The translations under genes and the position numbers were made by a program. Below, in pieces: positions 31,472 to 46,770 of a DNA stretch of 64,000 bases. Every line of letters starts with the position of its first letter. Positions within the stretch are counted from its first letter, which is position 1. The notes beneath the pieces were generated by a model that saw nothing but the letters and a program-made list of their open reading frames with translations, made no database searches and was not told the DNA's origin. This DNA comes from Synchiropus splendidus (taxonomy: Eukaryota > Chordata > Actinopteri > Syngnathiformes > Callionymidae): assembly GCF_027744825.2 (NCBI RefSeq), contig NC_071334.1:37603937-37667936 (forward strand). The letters run 5' to 3'.

Positions 31472-32829
31472 CAAAGTTATGGCACAATGCAGAAAACGCA
31501 TTTTCACCCTGAGATAAGGTCCATTCCGGAACGCCAAAGATAAAAAAGTTGATAACTTTGGAAAAACACTTCAGACAGCTTAGATTTGATGTGCAACTAC
31601 TAGAAAGGCCCTTTCTACTATAGTGGGAGGTGAAAATTTCATGTTCTGAGGCTTCACTGCAAAGTTATGGCACAATGCAGAAAACACGTTTTCAGCCTGA
31701 GATAAGGTGGGTTCCGGAACGCCAAACATAAAAATGTTGATAAGTTTGGAAAAACATTTCAGACAGCTTAGATTAGATCTCCAACTACTAGAAAGACCCT
31801 TTCTGCTATAGCGGCAGGTGAAAATTTCATGTTCTAAAGCTGCCATGCAAAGTCATGGCACAATGCGTAAAACGCGTTTTCAGGCTGAGATAAGGTCGAT
31901 TCCGGAACGCCGAACATAAAAATGTTGATAATGTTGGAAAAACGCTTCAGACAGCTTAGAATTAATGTGCAACTACAAGAAAGACCATTTCTGCTATAGT
32001 GGGAGGAGAACATTCCATGTTCTCAAGCTTAACTGCAAAGTTATGGCACAATGCAGAAAACGCGTTTTTAGTCTCAGACAAGGTAGTTTCCGGAACGCCA
32101 AAGATAAAAATGTTGATAACTTTGGAAAAACACTTCAGACAGCTAAGATTTGATGTGCAACTACTAGAAACACCCTTTCTGCAAAAGTGGGATGTGAAAA
32201 TTTCATGTTGTGAAGCTTCTCTGCAAAGTTATGGCACAATGCAGAAAACGCATTTTCAGCCTGAGATAAGGTCGATTCCGGAACGCCAAACATAAAAAAG
32301 TTGATAACTTTGGAAAAACACTTCAGACTGCATAGAATTAATGTGCAACTACTAGAAAGACCATTTCTGCTATAGTGGGAGGTGAACATTCCAGGTTCTC
32401 AAGCTTCCCTGCAAAGTTATGGAACAATGCAGAAAACGCGTTTTCAGCCTGAGATAAGGTCGATTCCGGAACGCCAAGCATAAAAATGTTGATAACTTTG
32501 GAAAAACACTTCAGACTGCATAGAATTAATGTGCAACTACAAGAAAGACCATTTCTGCTATAGTGGGAGGAGAATATTCCATGTTCACAAGCTTAACTGC
32601 AAAGTTATGGCACAATGCAGAAAACGCGTTTTCAGCCTGAGATAAGGTGGGTTCCGGAACGCCAAACATAAAAATGTTGTTAACTTTGGAAAGACACTTC
32701 AGACAGCTTAGATTCGACGTGCAACTACTAGAAACACCCTTTCTGCTTTAGTGGGATGTGAAAATTTCATGTTCTGAAGCTTCCCTGCAAAGTTATGGCA
32801 AAATGCAGAAAGCGCGTTTTCAGCCTAAG

Positions 32830-34500
32830 ATAAGGTCAATTCCGGAACGCCAAACATAAAAATGTTGATAACTTTGGAAAAACACTTCAGACAGCTAAGA
32901 TTTGATGTGCCACTACTAGAAAGACCCTTTCTGCTATAGTGGAATGTGAAAATTTCATGTTCTGACGCTTCTCTGCAAAGTTATGGCACAATGCAGAAAA
33001 CGCATTTTCAGCCTGAGATAAGGTGGGTTCCGGAACGCCAAACATAAAAATGTTGATAACTTTGGAAAAACACTTTAGACAGCTTAGATTTGATGCACAA
33101 CAGCCAAAAAAACCCTTTCTACTATAGTGGGAGGTGAAAATTTCATGTTCTGAAGATTCTCTGCAAAGTTACGGCAAAATGCAGAAAACGCGTTTTCAGC
33201 CTGAGATAAATAAGGTGGGTTCCGGAACGCCAAACATAAAAATGTTGATAACTTTGGAAAAACATTTCAGACAGCTTAGATTTGATGTGCAAGTACTAGA
33301 AAGACCCTTTCTGCTATAGTGGGTTGTGAAAATTTCATGTTCTGAAGATTCCCTGCATAGTTATGGCACAATGCACAAAAACGCTTTTCAGCCTGAGATA
33401 AGGTGGGTTCCGGAACGCCAAACATAAAAATGTTGATATCTTTGGAAAAACACTTCAGACAGCTTAGATTTGATGTGCAACTACTAGAAAAACGCTTTCT
33501 GCTATAGTGGGAGGTTAAAATTCCATGTTCTGAACCTTCCCTGCAAAGTTATGGCACAAAGAAAGAAACACGTTTTCAGCCTGACATAAGATGGGTTCCA
33601 GAACGCCAAAAATAAAAATGTTGATAACTTTGGAAAAAAACTTCAGACAGCTTAGATTTGATGTGCAACTACTAGAAAGACCCTTTCTGCTTCCGTGGTA
33701 GGTTAAAATTTCATGTTCTGAAGCTTTTCTGCAAAGTTATGGCAAAATGCAGAAAACGCGTTTTCAGCCTGAGATAAGGTCGATTCCGGAACGCCAAACA
33801 TAAAAATGTTGATAACTTTGGAAAAACACTTCAGACAGCTAAGATTTGATGTGCAACTACTAGAAAGACCCTTTCTGCTATAGTGGAATGTGAAAATTTC
33901 ATGTTCTGAAGCTTCTCTGCAAAGTTATGGCACAATGCAGAAAACGCATTTTCAGCCTGAGATAAGGTGGGTTCCGGAACGGCAAACATAAAAATGTTGA
34001 TAACTTTGGAAAAACACTTTAGACAGCTTAGATTTGATGCACAACAGCTAGAAAAACCATTTCTACTATAGTGGGAGGTGAAAATTTCATGTTCTGAAGA
34101 TTCTCTGCAAAGTTACGGCAAAATGCAGAAAACGCGTTTTCAGCCTGAGATAAATAAGGTGGGTTCCGGAACGCCAAACATAAAAATGTTGATAACTTTG
34201 GAAAAACATTTCAGACAGCTTAGATTTGATGTGCAAGTACTAGAAAGACCCTTTCTGCTATAGTGGGTTGTGAAAATTTCATGTTCTGAAGATTCCCTGC
34301 ATAGTTATGGCACAATGCACAAAAACGCTTTTCAGCCTGAGATAAGGTGGGTTCCGGAACGCCAAACATAAAAATGTTGATATCTTTGGAAAAACACTTC
34401 AGACAGCTTAGATTTGATGTGCAACTACTAGAAAAACGCTTTCTGCTATAGTGGGAGGTTAAAATTCCATGTTCTGAACCTTCCCTGCAAAGTTATGGCA
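32830..34500. repeat. Five-monomer repeat, period 944 bp
   Basis: Two blocks offset by 944 bp share a diagnostic 4-bp insertion (GAGATAAATAAGG at about 33207 and 34151) and the rare ACAACAGC variant upstream. Homology ends near 33556 in copy 1 and 34500 in copy 2. Confidence 0.82.
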
Positions 34501-36359
34501 CAATGCGTAAAACGCGTTTACAGCATGAGATGAGGTGGGTTCCGGAACGGCAAACATCAAAATGTTGATAACTTTGGAAAAACACTTCAGACAGCTAAGA
34601 TTTGATGCGCAACTACGAGAAAGACCGTTTCTGCTATAGTGGGAGGTGAAAATTTCATGTTCTGAAGCTTCCCTGCAAAGTTATGGCACAATGCGTAAAA
34701 CGCGTTTTCAGCTTGAGATAAGGTCAATTCCGGAATGCCAAACATAAAGAAGTTGATAACTTTGGAAAAACACTTCAGACAGCTTAGATTTGATGTGCAA
34801 CTACTAGAAAGACCCTTTCGGCTTTTAGTGGGAGGTGAAATTTTCATGTTCTGAAGCTTCCCTGCAAAGTTATGGCACAAAGAAGAAAACGCATTTTCAG
34901 CCTGAGATAAGGTGGGTTCCGGAACGCCAAACATAAAAATGTTGATGACTTTGGAAAAACACATCAGACAGCATAGATTAGATGTGCAACTACTAGAAAG
35001 ACCCTTTCTGCTATAGTGGGAGGTTAAAATTTCATGTTCTGAAGCTTCCCTGAAAAGTTATGGCACAATGCACAAAAACGCTTTTCAGACTGAGATAAGG
35101 TGGGTTTCGGAACGACAAACATAAAAATGTTGACAACTTTTTTAAAAACTCTTCAGACAGCTTAGATTTGATGTGCACCTACTAGAAAGACCCTTTCTGC
35201 TATAGTGGGAGGTTAAAATTTCATGTTCTGAAGCTTCCCTGAAAAGTTATGGCACAATGCGTAAAAACGCTTTTCAGCCTGAGATAAGGTGGGTTTCGGA
35301 ACGCCAAACATAAAAGTGTTGATAACTTTGGAAGAACTCTTCAGACAGCTTAGATTTGATATGTAAGTACTAGAAAAACCCATTCTGCTATAGTGGGATG
35401 TGAAAAATTCATGTTCTGAAGCTTCCCTGCAAAGTTATGGCACAATGCAGAAAATGCGTTTTCAGCCTGAGATAGGGTCGATTCCGGAAGCCAAACATAA
35501 AAGTGTTGATAACTTTGGAAAAACTCTTCAGACAGCTTAGATTTTTATGTGCAACTACGAGAAAGACCCTTTCTGCTATAGTCAGAGGTGAAAATTTCAT
35601 GTTCTGAAGCTTCCCTGCAAAGTTATGGCACAAAGAAAGAAACACGTTTTCAGCCAGAGATAAGATGGGTTCTGGAACGCCAAAAATAAAAATGTTGATA
35701 ACTTTGGAAAAACACTTCAGACAGCAAAGATTTGATGTGCAACTACTAGAAAGACCCTTTATGCTATTGTGGGAGGTTAAAATTTCATGTTCTGAAGCTT
35801 CCCAGCAAAGTTATGGCACAAAGCAGGAAACGCGTTTTCAGCCTGAGATAAGGTGGATTCCGGAACTCCAAACATAAAAATGTTGATAACTTTGGAAAAA
35901 CTCTTCAGACAGCTTAGATTTGATGTGCAACTACTAGAAAAACCCTTTCTGCTATAGTGGGATGTGAAAAATTCATGTTCTGAAGCTTTCCTGCAAAGTT
36001 ATGGCAGAATGCAGAAAACGCGTTTTCAGCCTGAGATTATGTCGATTCCGGAACGCCAAACATAAAAGTGTTGATAACTTTGGAAGAACTCTTCAGACAG
36101 CTTAGATTTGATGTGCAACTACGAGAAAGACCCTTTCTGCTATAGTGGGAGGTGAAAATTTCATGTTCTGAAGCTTCCCTGCAAAGTTATGGGACAATGC
36201 GGAAAGCCCGTTTTCAGCCTGAGATAAGGTGGATTCCGCAACGCCAAACATAAAAATGTTGATAACTTTGGAAAAACTCTTTAGACAGCTTAGATTTGAT
36301 GTGCAACTACTAGAAAAACCCTTTCTGCTATACTGGGATGTGAAAATTTCATGTTCTGA

Positions 36360-39300
36360 AGCTTCCCTGCAAAGTTATGGCACAAAGAAAGAAACACGTT
36401 TTCAGCCTGAGATAAGATGGGTTCCGGGACGCCAAAAATAAAAATGTTGATAACTTTGGAAAAAAACTTCAGACAGCTTAGATTTGATGTGCAACTACTA
36501 GAAAGACCCTTTCTGCTTTCGTGGGAGGTTAAAATTCCATGTTCTGAAGCTTCCCTGCAAAGTTATGGCACAAAGCAGGAAACGCGTTTTCAGCCTGAGA
36601 TAAGGTGGATTCCGGAACGCCAAACATAAAAATGTTGATAACTTTGGAAAAACTCTTCAGACAGCTTAGATTTGATGTGCAACTACTAGAAAGACCCTTT
36701 ATGCTATTGTGGGAGGTTAAAATTTCATGTTCTGAAGCTTCCCAGCAAAGTTATCGCACAAAGCAGGAAACGCGTTTTCAGCCTGAGATAAGGTGGGTTC
36801 CGGAACGCCAAACATAAAAATGTTGATAACTTTGGAAAAACACTTCAGACAGCTTAGATTTAATGTGCAACTACTAGGAAAACCCTTTATGCTATTGTGG
36901 GAGGTTAAAATTTAATGTTCTGAAGCTTCCCTGCAAAGTTATGGCACAAAGAAAGAAACACGTTTTCAGCCTGAGATAAGATGGGTTCCGGAACGCCAAA
37001 AATAAAAATGTTGATAACTTTGGAAAAAAACTTCAGACAGCTTGGATTTGATGTGCAACTACTAGAAAGACCCTTTCTGCTTTCGTGGGAGGTTAAAATT
37101 CCATGTTCTGAAGCTTCCCTGCAAAGTAATGGCACAAAGCAGGAAACGCGTTTTCAGCCTGAGATAAGGTGGTTTCCGGAACGCCAAACATAAAAATGTT
37201 GATAACTTTGGAAAAACTCTTCAGACAGCTTAGATTTGATGTGCAACTACTAGAAAGACCCTTTATGCTATTGTGGGAGGTTAAAATTTCATGTTCTGAA
37301 GCCTCCCAGCAGAGTTATGGCACAAAGCAGAAAACACGTTTTCAGTCTGAGATAAGGTGGGTTCCGGAACGCCAAACATAAAAATGTTGATAACTTTGGA
37401 AAAAAACTTCAGAAAGCTTAGATTTGATGTGTAACTACTAGAAAAACCCATTCTGCTATAGTGGGATGTGAAAAATTCATGTTCTGAAGCTTCCCTGCAA
37501 AGTTATGGCACAATGCAGAAAATGCGTTTTCAGCCTGAGATAGGGTCGATTCCGGAAGCCAAACATAAAAGTGTTGATAACTTTGGAAAAACTCTTCAGA
37601 CAGCTTAGATTTGATGTGCAACTACGAGAAAGACCCTTTCTGCTATAGTCAGAGGTGAAAATTTCATGTTCTGAAGCTTCCCTGCAAAGTTATGGCACAA
37701 AGAAAGAAACACGTTTTCAGCCTGAGATAAGATGGGTTCTGGAACGCCAAAAATAAAAATGTTGATAACTTTGGAAAAACACTTCAGACAGCTTAGATTT
37801 GATGTGCAACTACTAGAAAAACCCTTTCTGCTATACTGGGATGTGAAAATTTCATGTTCTGAAGCTTCCCTGCAAAGTTATGGCAGAATGCAGAAAACGC
37901 GTTTTCACCCTGAGATAAGATGGGTTCCGGAACGCCAAACATAAAAATGTTGATAACTTTGGAAAAACACTTCAGACAGCTTAGATTTGATGTGGAACTA
38001 CTAGAAAGACCCTTTATGCTATTGTGGGAGGTTAAAATTTCATGTTCTGAAGCTTCCCAGCAAAGATATGGCACAAAGCAGAAAACGCGTTTTCAGTCTG
38101 AGATAAGGTGGGTTCCGGAACGCCAAACATAAAAATGTTGATAACTTTGGAAAAACACTTCAGACAGCTTAGAATTAATGTGCAACTACTAGGAAGACCC
38201 TTTATGCTATTGTGGGAGGTTAAAATTTAATGTTCTGAAGCTTCCCTGCAAAGTTCTGGCACAAAGAAAGAAACACGTTTTCAGCCTGAGATAAGATGGG
38301 TTCCGGAACGCCAAAAAAAAAAATGTTGATAACTTTGGAAAAAAACTTCAGATAGCTTAGATTTGATGTGCAACTACTAGAAAGACCCTTTCTGCTTTCG
38401 TGGGAGGTTAAAATTCCATGTTCTGAAGCTTCCCTGCAAAGTTATGGCACAAAGCAGGAAACGCGTTTTCAGCCTGAGATAAGGTGGATTCCTGAACGCC
38501 AAACATAAAAATGTTGATAACTTTGGAAAAACTCTTCAGACAGCTTAGATTTGATGTGCAACTACTAGAAAGACCCTTTATGCTATTGTGGGAGGTTAAA
38601 ATTTCATGTTCTGAAGCTTCCCAGCAAAGTTATGGCACAAAGCAGAAAACACGTTTTCAGTCTGAGATAAGGTGGGTTCCGGAACGCCAAACATAAAAAT
38701 GTTGATAACTTTGGAAAAAAACTTCAGAAAGCTTAGATTTGATGTGCAACTACTAGAAAGACCCTTTCTGCTTTCGTGGGAGGTTAAAATTCCATGTTCT
38801 GAAGCTTCCCTGCAAAGTTATGGCAGAATGCAGAAAACGCGTTTTCAGCCTGAGATAAGATGGGTTCCGGAACGCCAAACATAAAAATGTTGATAACTTT
38901 GGAAAAACACTTCAGACAGCTTAGATTTGATGTGGAACTACAAGAAAGACCCTTTATGCTATTGTGGGAGGTTAAAATTTAATGTTCTGAAGCTTCCCTG
39001 CAAAGTTATGGCACAAAGAAAGAAACACGTTTTCAGCCTGAGATAAGATGGGTTCCGGGACGCCAAAAATAAAAATGTTGATAACTTTGGAAAAAAACTT
39101 CAGACAGCTTAGATTTGATGTGCAACTACTAGAAAGACCCTTTCTGCTTTCGTGGGAGGTTAAAATTCCATGTTCTGAAGCTTCCCTGCAAAGTTATGGC
39201 ACAAAGCAGGAAACGCGTTTTCAGCCTGAGATAAGGTGGGTTCCGGAACGCCAAACATAAAAATGTTGATAACTTTGGAAAAACACTTCAGACAGCTTAG

Positions 39301-41630
39301 ATTTAATGTGCAACTACTAGAAAGACCCTTTATGCTATTGTGGGAGGTTAAAATTTCATGTTCTGAAGCTTCCCAGCAAAGTTATCGCACAAAGCAGGAA
39401 ACGCGTTTTCAGCCTGAGATAAGGTGGGTTCCGGAACGCCAAACATAAAAATGTTGATAACTTTGGAAAAACACTTCAGACAGCTTAGATTTAATGTGCA
39501 ACTACTAGGAAAACCCTTTATGCTATTGTGGGAGGTTAAAATTTAATGTTCTGAAGCTTCCCTGCAAAGTTATGGCACAAAGAAAGAAACACGTTTTCAG
39601 CCTGAGATAAGATGGGTTTCGGAACGCCAAAAATAAAAATGTTGATAACTTTGGAAAAAAACTTCAGACAGCTTGGATTTGATGTGCAACTACTAGAAAG
39701 ACCCTTTCTGCTTTCGTGGGAGGTTAAAATTCCATGTTCTGAAGCTTCCCTGCAAAGTAATGGCACAAAGCAGGAAACGCGTTTTCAGCCTGAGATAAGG
39801 TGGTTTCCGGAACGCCAAACATAAAAATGTTGATAACTTTGGAAAAACTCTTCAGACAGCTTAGATTTGATGTGCAACTACTAGAAAGACCCTTTATGCT
39901 ATTGTGGGAGGTTAAAATTTCATGTTCTGAAGCTTCCCAGCAAAGTTATGGCACAAAGCAGAAAACACGTTTTCAGTCTGAGATAAGGTGGGTTCCGGAA
40001 CGCCAAACATAAAAATGTTGATAACTTTGGAAAAAAACTTCAGAAAGCTTAGATTTGATGTGTAACTACTAGAAAAACCCATTCTGCTATAGTGGGATGT
40101 GAAAAATTCATGTTCTGAAGCTTCCCTGCAAAGTTATGGCACAATGCAGAAAATGCGTTTTCAGCCTGAGATAGGGTCGATTCCGGAAGCCAAACATAAA
40201 AGTGTTGATAACTTTGGAAAAACTCTTCAGACAGCTTAGATTTGATGTGCAACTACGAGAAAGACCCTTTCTGCTATAGTCAGAGGTGAAAATTTCATGT
40301 TCTGAAGCTTCCCTGCAAAGTTATGGCACAAAGAAAGAAACACGTTTTCAGCCTGAGATAAGATGGGTTCTGGAACGCCAAAAATAAAAATGTTGATAAC
40401 TTTGGAAAAACACTTCAGACAGCTTAGATTTGATGTGCAACTACTAGAAAAACCCTTTCTGCTATACTGGGATGTGAAAATTTCATGTTCTGAAGCTTCC
40501 CTGCAAAGTTATGGCAGAATGCAGAAAACGCGTTTTCACCCTGAGATAAGATGGGTTCCGGAACGCCAAACATAAAAATGTTGATAACTTTGGAAAAACA
40601 CTTCAGACAGCTTAGATTTGATGTGGAACTACTAGAAAGACCCTTTATGCTATTGTGGGAGGTTAAAATTTCATGTTCTGAAGCTTCCCAGCAAAGATAT
40701 GGCACAAAGCAGAAAACGCGTTTTCAGTCTGAGATAAGGTGGGTTCCGGAACGCCAAACATAAAAATGTTGATAACTTTGGAAAAACACTTCAGACAGCT
40801 TAGAATTAATGTGCAACTACTAGGAAGACCCTTTATGCTATTGTGGGAGGTTAAAATTTAATGTTCTGAAGCTTCCCTGCAAAGTTCTGGCACAAAGAAA
40901 GAAACACGCTTTCAGCCTGAGATAAGATGGGTTCCGGAACGCCAAAAAAAAAAATGTTGATAACTTTGGAAAAAAACTTCAGATAGCTTAGATTTGATGT
41001 GCAACTACTAGAAAGACCCTTTCTGCTTTCGTGGGAGGTTAAAATTCCATGTTTTGAAGCTTCCCTGCAAAGTTATGGCACAAAGCAGGAAACGCGTTTT
41101 CAGCCTGAGATAAGGTGGATTCCGGAACGCCAAACATAAAAATGTTGATAACTTTGGAAAAACTCTTCAGACAGCTTAGATTTGATGTGCAACTACTAGA
41201 AAGACCCTTTATGCTATTGTGGGAGGTTAAAATTTCATGTTCTGAAGCTTCCCAGCAAAGTTATGGCACAAAGCAGAAAACACGTTTTCAGTCTGAGATA
41301 AGGTGGGTTCCGGAACGCCAAACATAAAAATGTTGATAACTTTGGAAAAAAACTTCAGAAAGCTTAGATTTGATGTGCAACTACTAGAAAGACCCTTTCT
41401 GATTTCGTGGGAGGTTAAAATTCCATGTTCTGAAGCTTCCCTGCAAAGTAATGGCACAAAGCAGGAAACGCGTTTTCAGCCTGAGATAAGGTGGATTCCG
41501 GAACTCCAAACATAAAAATGTTCATAACTTTGGAAAAACTCTTCAGACAGCTTAGATTTGATGTGCAACTACTAGAAAAACCCTTTCTGCTATAGTGGGA
41601 TGTGAAAAATTCATGTTCTGAAGCTTCCCT
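36360..41630. repeat. 14-monomer higher-order repeat, period 2,631 bp
   Basis: Two nearly identical copies, about 36360-38990 and 38991-41630, offset 2,631 bp (14 monomers). Shared rare variants include CCGGGACGCC (36426, 39057), the pair CGATTCCGGAAGCC with a lost base, and an A-run variant near 38317 and 40946. Part of the unit recurs a third time at offset 1,691 (about 41740-42250). Such identity implies recent unequal exchange or an assembly duplication. Confidence 0.88.
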
Positions 41631-44549
41631 GCAAAGTTATGGCACAATGCAGAAAATGCGTTTTCAGCCTGAGATAATGTCGATTCCGGAACGCCAAACA
41701 GAAAAGTGTTGATAACTTTGGAAAAACTCTTCAGACAGCTTAGATTTGATGTGTAACTACTAGAAAAACCCATTCTGCTATAGTGGGATGTGAAAAATTC
41801 ATGTTCTGAAGCTTCCCTGCAAAGTTATGGCACAATGCAGAAAATGCGTTTTCAGCCTGAGATAGGGTCGATTCCGGAAGCCAAACATAAAAGTGTTGAT
41901 AACTTTGGAAAAACTCTTCAGACAGCTTAGATTTGATGTGCAACTACGAGAAAGACCCTTTCTGCTATAGTCAGAGGTGAAAATTTCATGTTCTGAAGCT
42001 TCCCTGCAAAGTTATGGCACAAAGAAAGAAACACGTTTTCAGCCTGAGATAAGATGGGTTCTGGAACGCCAAAAATAAAAATGTTGATAACTTTGGAAAA
42101 ACACTTCAGACAGCTTAGATTTGATGTGCAACTACTAGAAAAACCCTTTCTGCTATACTGGGATGTGAAAATTTCATGTTCTGAAGCTTCCCTGCAAAGT
42201 TATGGCAGACTGCAGAAAACGCGTTTTCAGCCTGAGATAAGATGGGTTCCGGAACGCCAAACATAAAAATGTTTATAACTTTGGAAAAACACTTCAGACA
42301 GCTTAGATTTGATGTGCAACTACTAGAAAGACCCTTTCTGCTATAGTGGGATATGAAAATTTCCTGTTCTGAAGATTCCCTGTAAAGTTATGGCAGAATG
42401 CGTAAATCGCATTTTCAGCCTGAGAAAAGGTCGATTCCGGAACGCCAAACATAAAAATGTTGATAACTTTGGAAAAACAGTTCAAACAGCTTAGATTTCA
42501 TGTGCAACTACTAGAAAGACCCTTTCTGCTATAGTGGGATGTGAAAATGTCATGTTCTGAAGCTTCCTTGCAAAGTTATGGCACAATGCAGAAAACGCGT
42601 TTTCAGCCTGAGATAAGGTTGATTCCGGAACGCCAAACATAAGAATGTTGATAACTTTGGAAAAACACTTCAGACAGGTTAGATTTGATGTGCAATTACT
42701 AGAAAGACCCTTTCTGCTTTTGTGGGATGTGAAAATTTCATGTTCAGATGCTTCCCTGCAAAGTTATATCACAATGCAGAAAACCCGTTTTCAGCCAGAG
42801 ATAAGGTCGATTCTGGAATGCCGAATATAAAAATGTTGATAACTTTCGAAAAACACTTCACACAGCTTAGATTTGACGTGCAACTACTAGAAAGACCCTT
42901 TCTGCTGTAGTGGGAGTTGAAAATTTCATGTTCTGAAGCTTCCCTGCAAATTTATGGCACAATGCAGAAAACGCGTTTTCAGCTTGAGATAAGGTCGATT
43001 CAGGAACGCCAAATATAAAAATGTTAAAAACTTTCGAAAAACACTTCAGACAGCTTAGATTTGATATGCAAGTAGGAGAAAGACCCTTTCTGCTTTAGTG
43101 GGAATTGAAAATTTCATGTTCTGAAGCTTTCCTACAAAGTTATGGCACAATGCGTAAAACGCGTTTTCAGCCTGAGAAAAGGTCGATTCCGGAACGCCAA
43201 ACATAAAAATGTTGATAACTTTGGAAAAACACTTCAAACAGCTTTGATTTGATGTGCAACTACTAGAAAGACCCTTTCTGCTATAGTGGGAGGTGAAAAT
43301 TTCATGTTCTGAAGATTCCCTGTGAAGTTATGGCGCAATGCAGAAAACGCGTATTCAGCCTGAGATAAGGTCGATTCCGGAACGCCAAACATAAAAATGT
43401 TAATAACTTTGGAAAAATACTTCAGACAGCTTTGATTCCATGTGCAACTACTAGAAAGTCCCTTTCTGCTATAGTGGGATCTGAAAATGTCATGTTCTGA
43501 AGCTTCCCTGCAAAGTTATGGCACAAGGCAGAAAACACGTTTTCAGCCTGAGATAAGGTGGGTTCCGGAACGCCAAACAAAAAAATGTTGATAACTTTCG
43601 AAAAACACATCAGACAGCTTAGATTTGATGTGCAACTACTAGAAAGACCCTTTCTGCAATAGTGAGAGGTGAAAATTTGATATTCTGCAGCTTTCCTGCA
43701 AAGTGATTGCACAATGCAGAAAACACGTTTTCAGCCTGAGATAAGGTTGATTCCGGAACGCCAAACATAAGAATGTTGATAACTTTGGAAAAACACTTCA
43801 GACAGCTTAGATTTGATGCACAACAGCTAGAAAAACCATTTCTACTATAGTGGGAGGTGAAAATTTCATGTTCTGAAGCTTCCCTCCAAAGTTATGGCAC
43901 AATGCAGAAAACGCGTTTACAGCCTGAGATAAGGTGGGTTCCGGAACGCCAAACATAAAAATGTTGATAACTTTGGAAAAACACTTCAGACAGCTTAGAT
44001 TTGATGTGCAACTACTAGAAAGACCCTTTCTGCTATAGTGGGAGGTGAAAATTTCATGTTCTGAAGCTTCCCTGCAAAGTTATGGCACAATGCAGAAAAG
44101 GCGTTTTCAATAAGGTGCGATCCGGAACGCCAAACATAAAAATGTTGATATCTTTCGAAAAACACTTCAGACAGCTTAGATTTGTTGTGCAACTACTAGA
44201 AAGACCCTTTCTGCTATAGTGAGAGGTGAAAATTTCATATTCTGCAGCTTTCCTGCAAAGTGATGGCACAATGCAGAAAACGTGTTGTCAGCCTGAGATA
44301 ACGTTGATTCCGGAACGCCAAACATAAAAATGTTGATAACTTTGGAAAAACACTTCAGACAGTTTAGATTTGATGTGCAACTACTAGAAAGACCCTTTCT
44401 GCTATAGTGGGTTATGAAAATTTCATGTTCTGAAGATTCCCTGCAAAGTCATGGCAGAATGCGTAAATCGCGTTTTCAGCCTGAGATAAGGTCGATTCCG
44501 GAACGCCAAACATAAAAATGTTGATAACTTTGGAAAAACACTTCAAACA

Positions 44550-46770
44550 GCTTAGATTTCATGTGAAACTACTAGAAAGACCCTTTCTGCTATAGTGGGA
44601 TGTGAAAATGTCATGTTCTGAAGCTTCCCTGCAAAGTTATGGCACAAGGCAGAAATCGCGTCTTCAGCCTGAGATATGGTGGGTTCCGGAACGCCAAACA
44701 AAAAAATGTTGATAATTTTGGAAAAACACTTCAGACAGCTTAGATTTGATGTGCAACTACTAGAAAGACCCTTTCTGCTATAGTGGGAAGTGAAAATTTG
44801 ATGTTCTGCAGCTTTCCTGCAAAGTGGTGGCACAATGCAGAAAACGCGTTTTCAGCCTGAGATAAGGTCGATTCTGGAATGCCGAATATAAAAATGTTGA
44901 TAACGTTCGAAAAACACTTCAGACAGCTTAGATTTGATGTGCAACTACTAGAAAGACCCTTTCTGCTATAGTGGGAGGTGAAAATTTCATGTTCTGATGC
45001 TTCCCTGCAAAATTATATCACAATGCAGAAAACGCGTTTTCAGCCTGAGATAAGGTCGATTCAGGAACGCCAAACATAAAAATGTTGATAACTTTGGAAA
45101 AACACTTCAGACAGCTTAGATTTGATGTGCATTTCCTAGAAAGACCCTTTCTGCTATATTGGGATGTGCAAATTTCATGTTCTGAAGCTTCCCTGCAAAG
45201 TTATATCACAATGCAGAAAACACGTTTTCAGCCAGAGATAAGGTCGATTCAGGAACGCCAAAAATAAAAGTGTTGATAACTTTGGAAAAACACTTCAGAC
45301 AGCTTAGATTTGATGTGCAACTACTAGAAAGTCCCTTTCTGCTATAGTCGGAGGTGAAAATTTCTTGTTCTGAAGATTCCCTGCAAAGTTATGGCACAAT
45401 GCAGAAATCGCGTATTCAGTATGAGATAAGGTCGATTCCGGAACGCCAAACATAAAAATGTTTATAACTTTGGAAAAACACTTCAGACAGCTTAGATTTG
45501 ATGTGCAACTACTAGAAAGACCCTTTCTGCTATAGTGGGTTATGAAAATTTCATGTTCTGAAGATTCCCTGCAAAGTTATGGCAGAATGCGTAAATCGCG
45601 TTTTCAGCCTGAGATAAGGATTCCGGAACACCAAACATAAAAATGTTGATAACTTTGGAAAAACACTTCAGACAGCTTAGATTTGATCTGCAATTACTAG
45701 AAAGACCTTTTCTGCTATAGTGGGATGTGAAAATGTCATGTTCTGAAGCTTCCCTGCAAAGTGATGGCACAATGCAGAAAACGTGTTGTCAGCCTGAGAT
45801 AACGTTGATTCCGGAACGCCAAACATAAGAATGTTGATAACTTTGAAAAAACACTTCAGACAGGTTAGATTTGACGTGCAACTACTAGAAGGACCCTTTC
45901 TGCTATAGTGGCAGGTTAAAATTTCATGTTCTGAAGCTTCCCTCCAAAGTTATGGCACAATGCAGAAAACGCGAATACAGCCTGAGATAAGGTGGGTTCC
46001 GGAACGCCAAACATAAAAATGTTGATAACTTTGGAAAAACACTTCAGACAGCTTAGATTTGATGTGCAACTACTAGAAAGACCCTTTCTGCTATAGTGGG
46101 ATGTGAAAATGTCATGTTCTGAAGCTTCCCTGCAAAGTTATGGCACAAGGCAGAAAACGCGTCTTCAGCCTGAGATATGGTGGGTTCCGGAACGCCAAAC
46201 AAAAAAATGTTGATAATTTTGGAAAAACACTTCAGACAGCTTAGATTTGATGTGCAACTACTAGAAAGACCCTTTCTGCTATAGTGGGAGGTGAAAATTT
46301 GATGTTCTGCAGCTTTCCTGCAAAGTGGTGGCACAATGCAGAAAACGCGTTTTCAGCCTGAGATAAGGTCGATTCTGGAATGCCGAATATAAAAATGTTG
46401 ATAACGTTCGAAAAACACTTCAGACAGCTTAGATTTGATGTGCAACTACTAGAAAGACCCTTTCTGCTATAGTGGGAGGGGAAAATTTCATGTTCTGATG
46501 CTTCCGTGCAAAATTATATCACAATGCAGAAAACGCGTTTTCAGCCTGAGATAAGGTCGATTCAGGAACGCCAAACATAAAAATGTTGATAACTTTGGAA
46601 AAACACTTCAGACAGCTTAGATTTGATGTGCATTTCCTAGAAAGACCCTTTCTGCTATATTGGGATGTGCAAATTTCATGTTCTGAAGCTTCCCTGCAAA
46701 GTTATATCACAATGCAGAAAACACGTTTTCAGCCAGAGATAAGGTCGATTCTGGAACGCCAAAAATAAAA
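44550..46770. repeat. Eight-monomer repeat, period ~1,501 bp
   Basis: Segments at about 44550-45270 and 46050-46770 match closely, including the AAAAAAATGTTGATAATTTT and GTGCATTTCCTAG variants at constant offset 1,501. Confidence 0.8.

Noticed and set aside
35665..42830. Repeated 60-70-codon plus-strand frames containing GTPNIKMLITLEKHF in many monomers
   Set aside because: They sit one per satellite monomer; 188 is not a multiple of three, there is no conserved start or promoter, and differences fall equally at all codon positions. By-products of the repeat.
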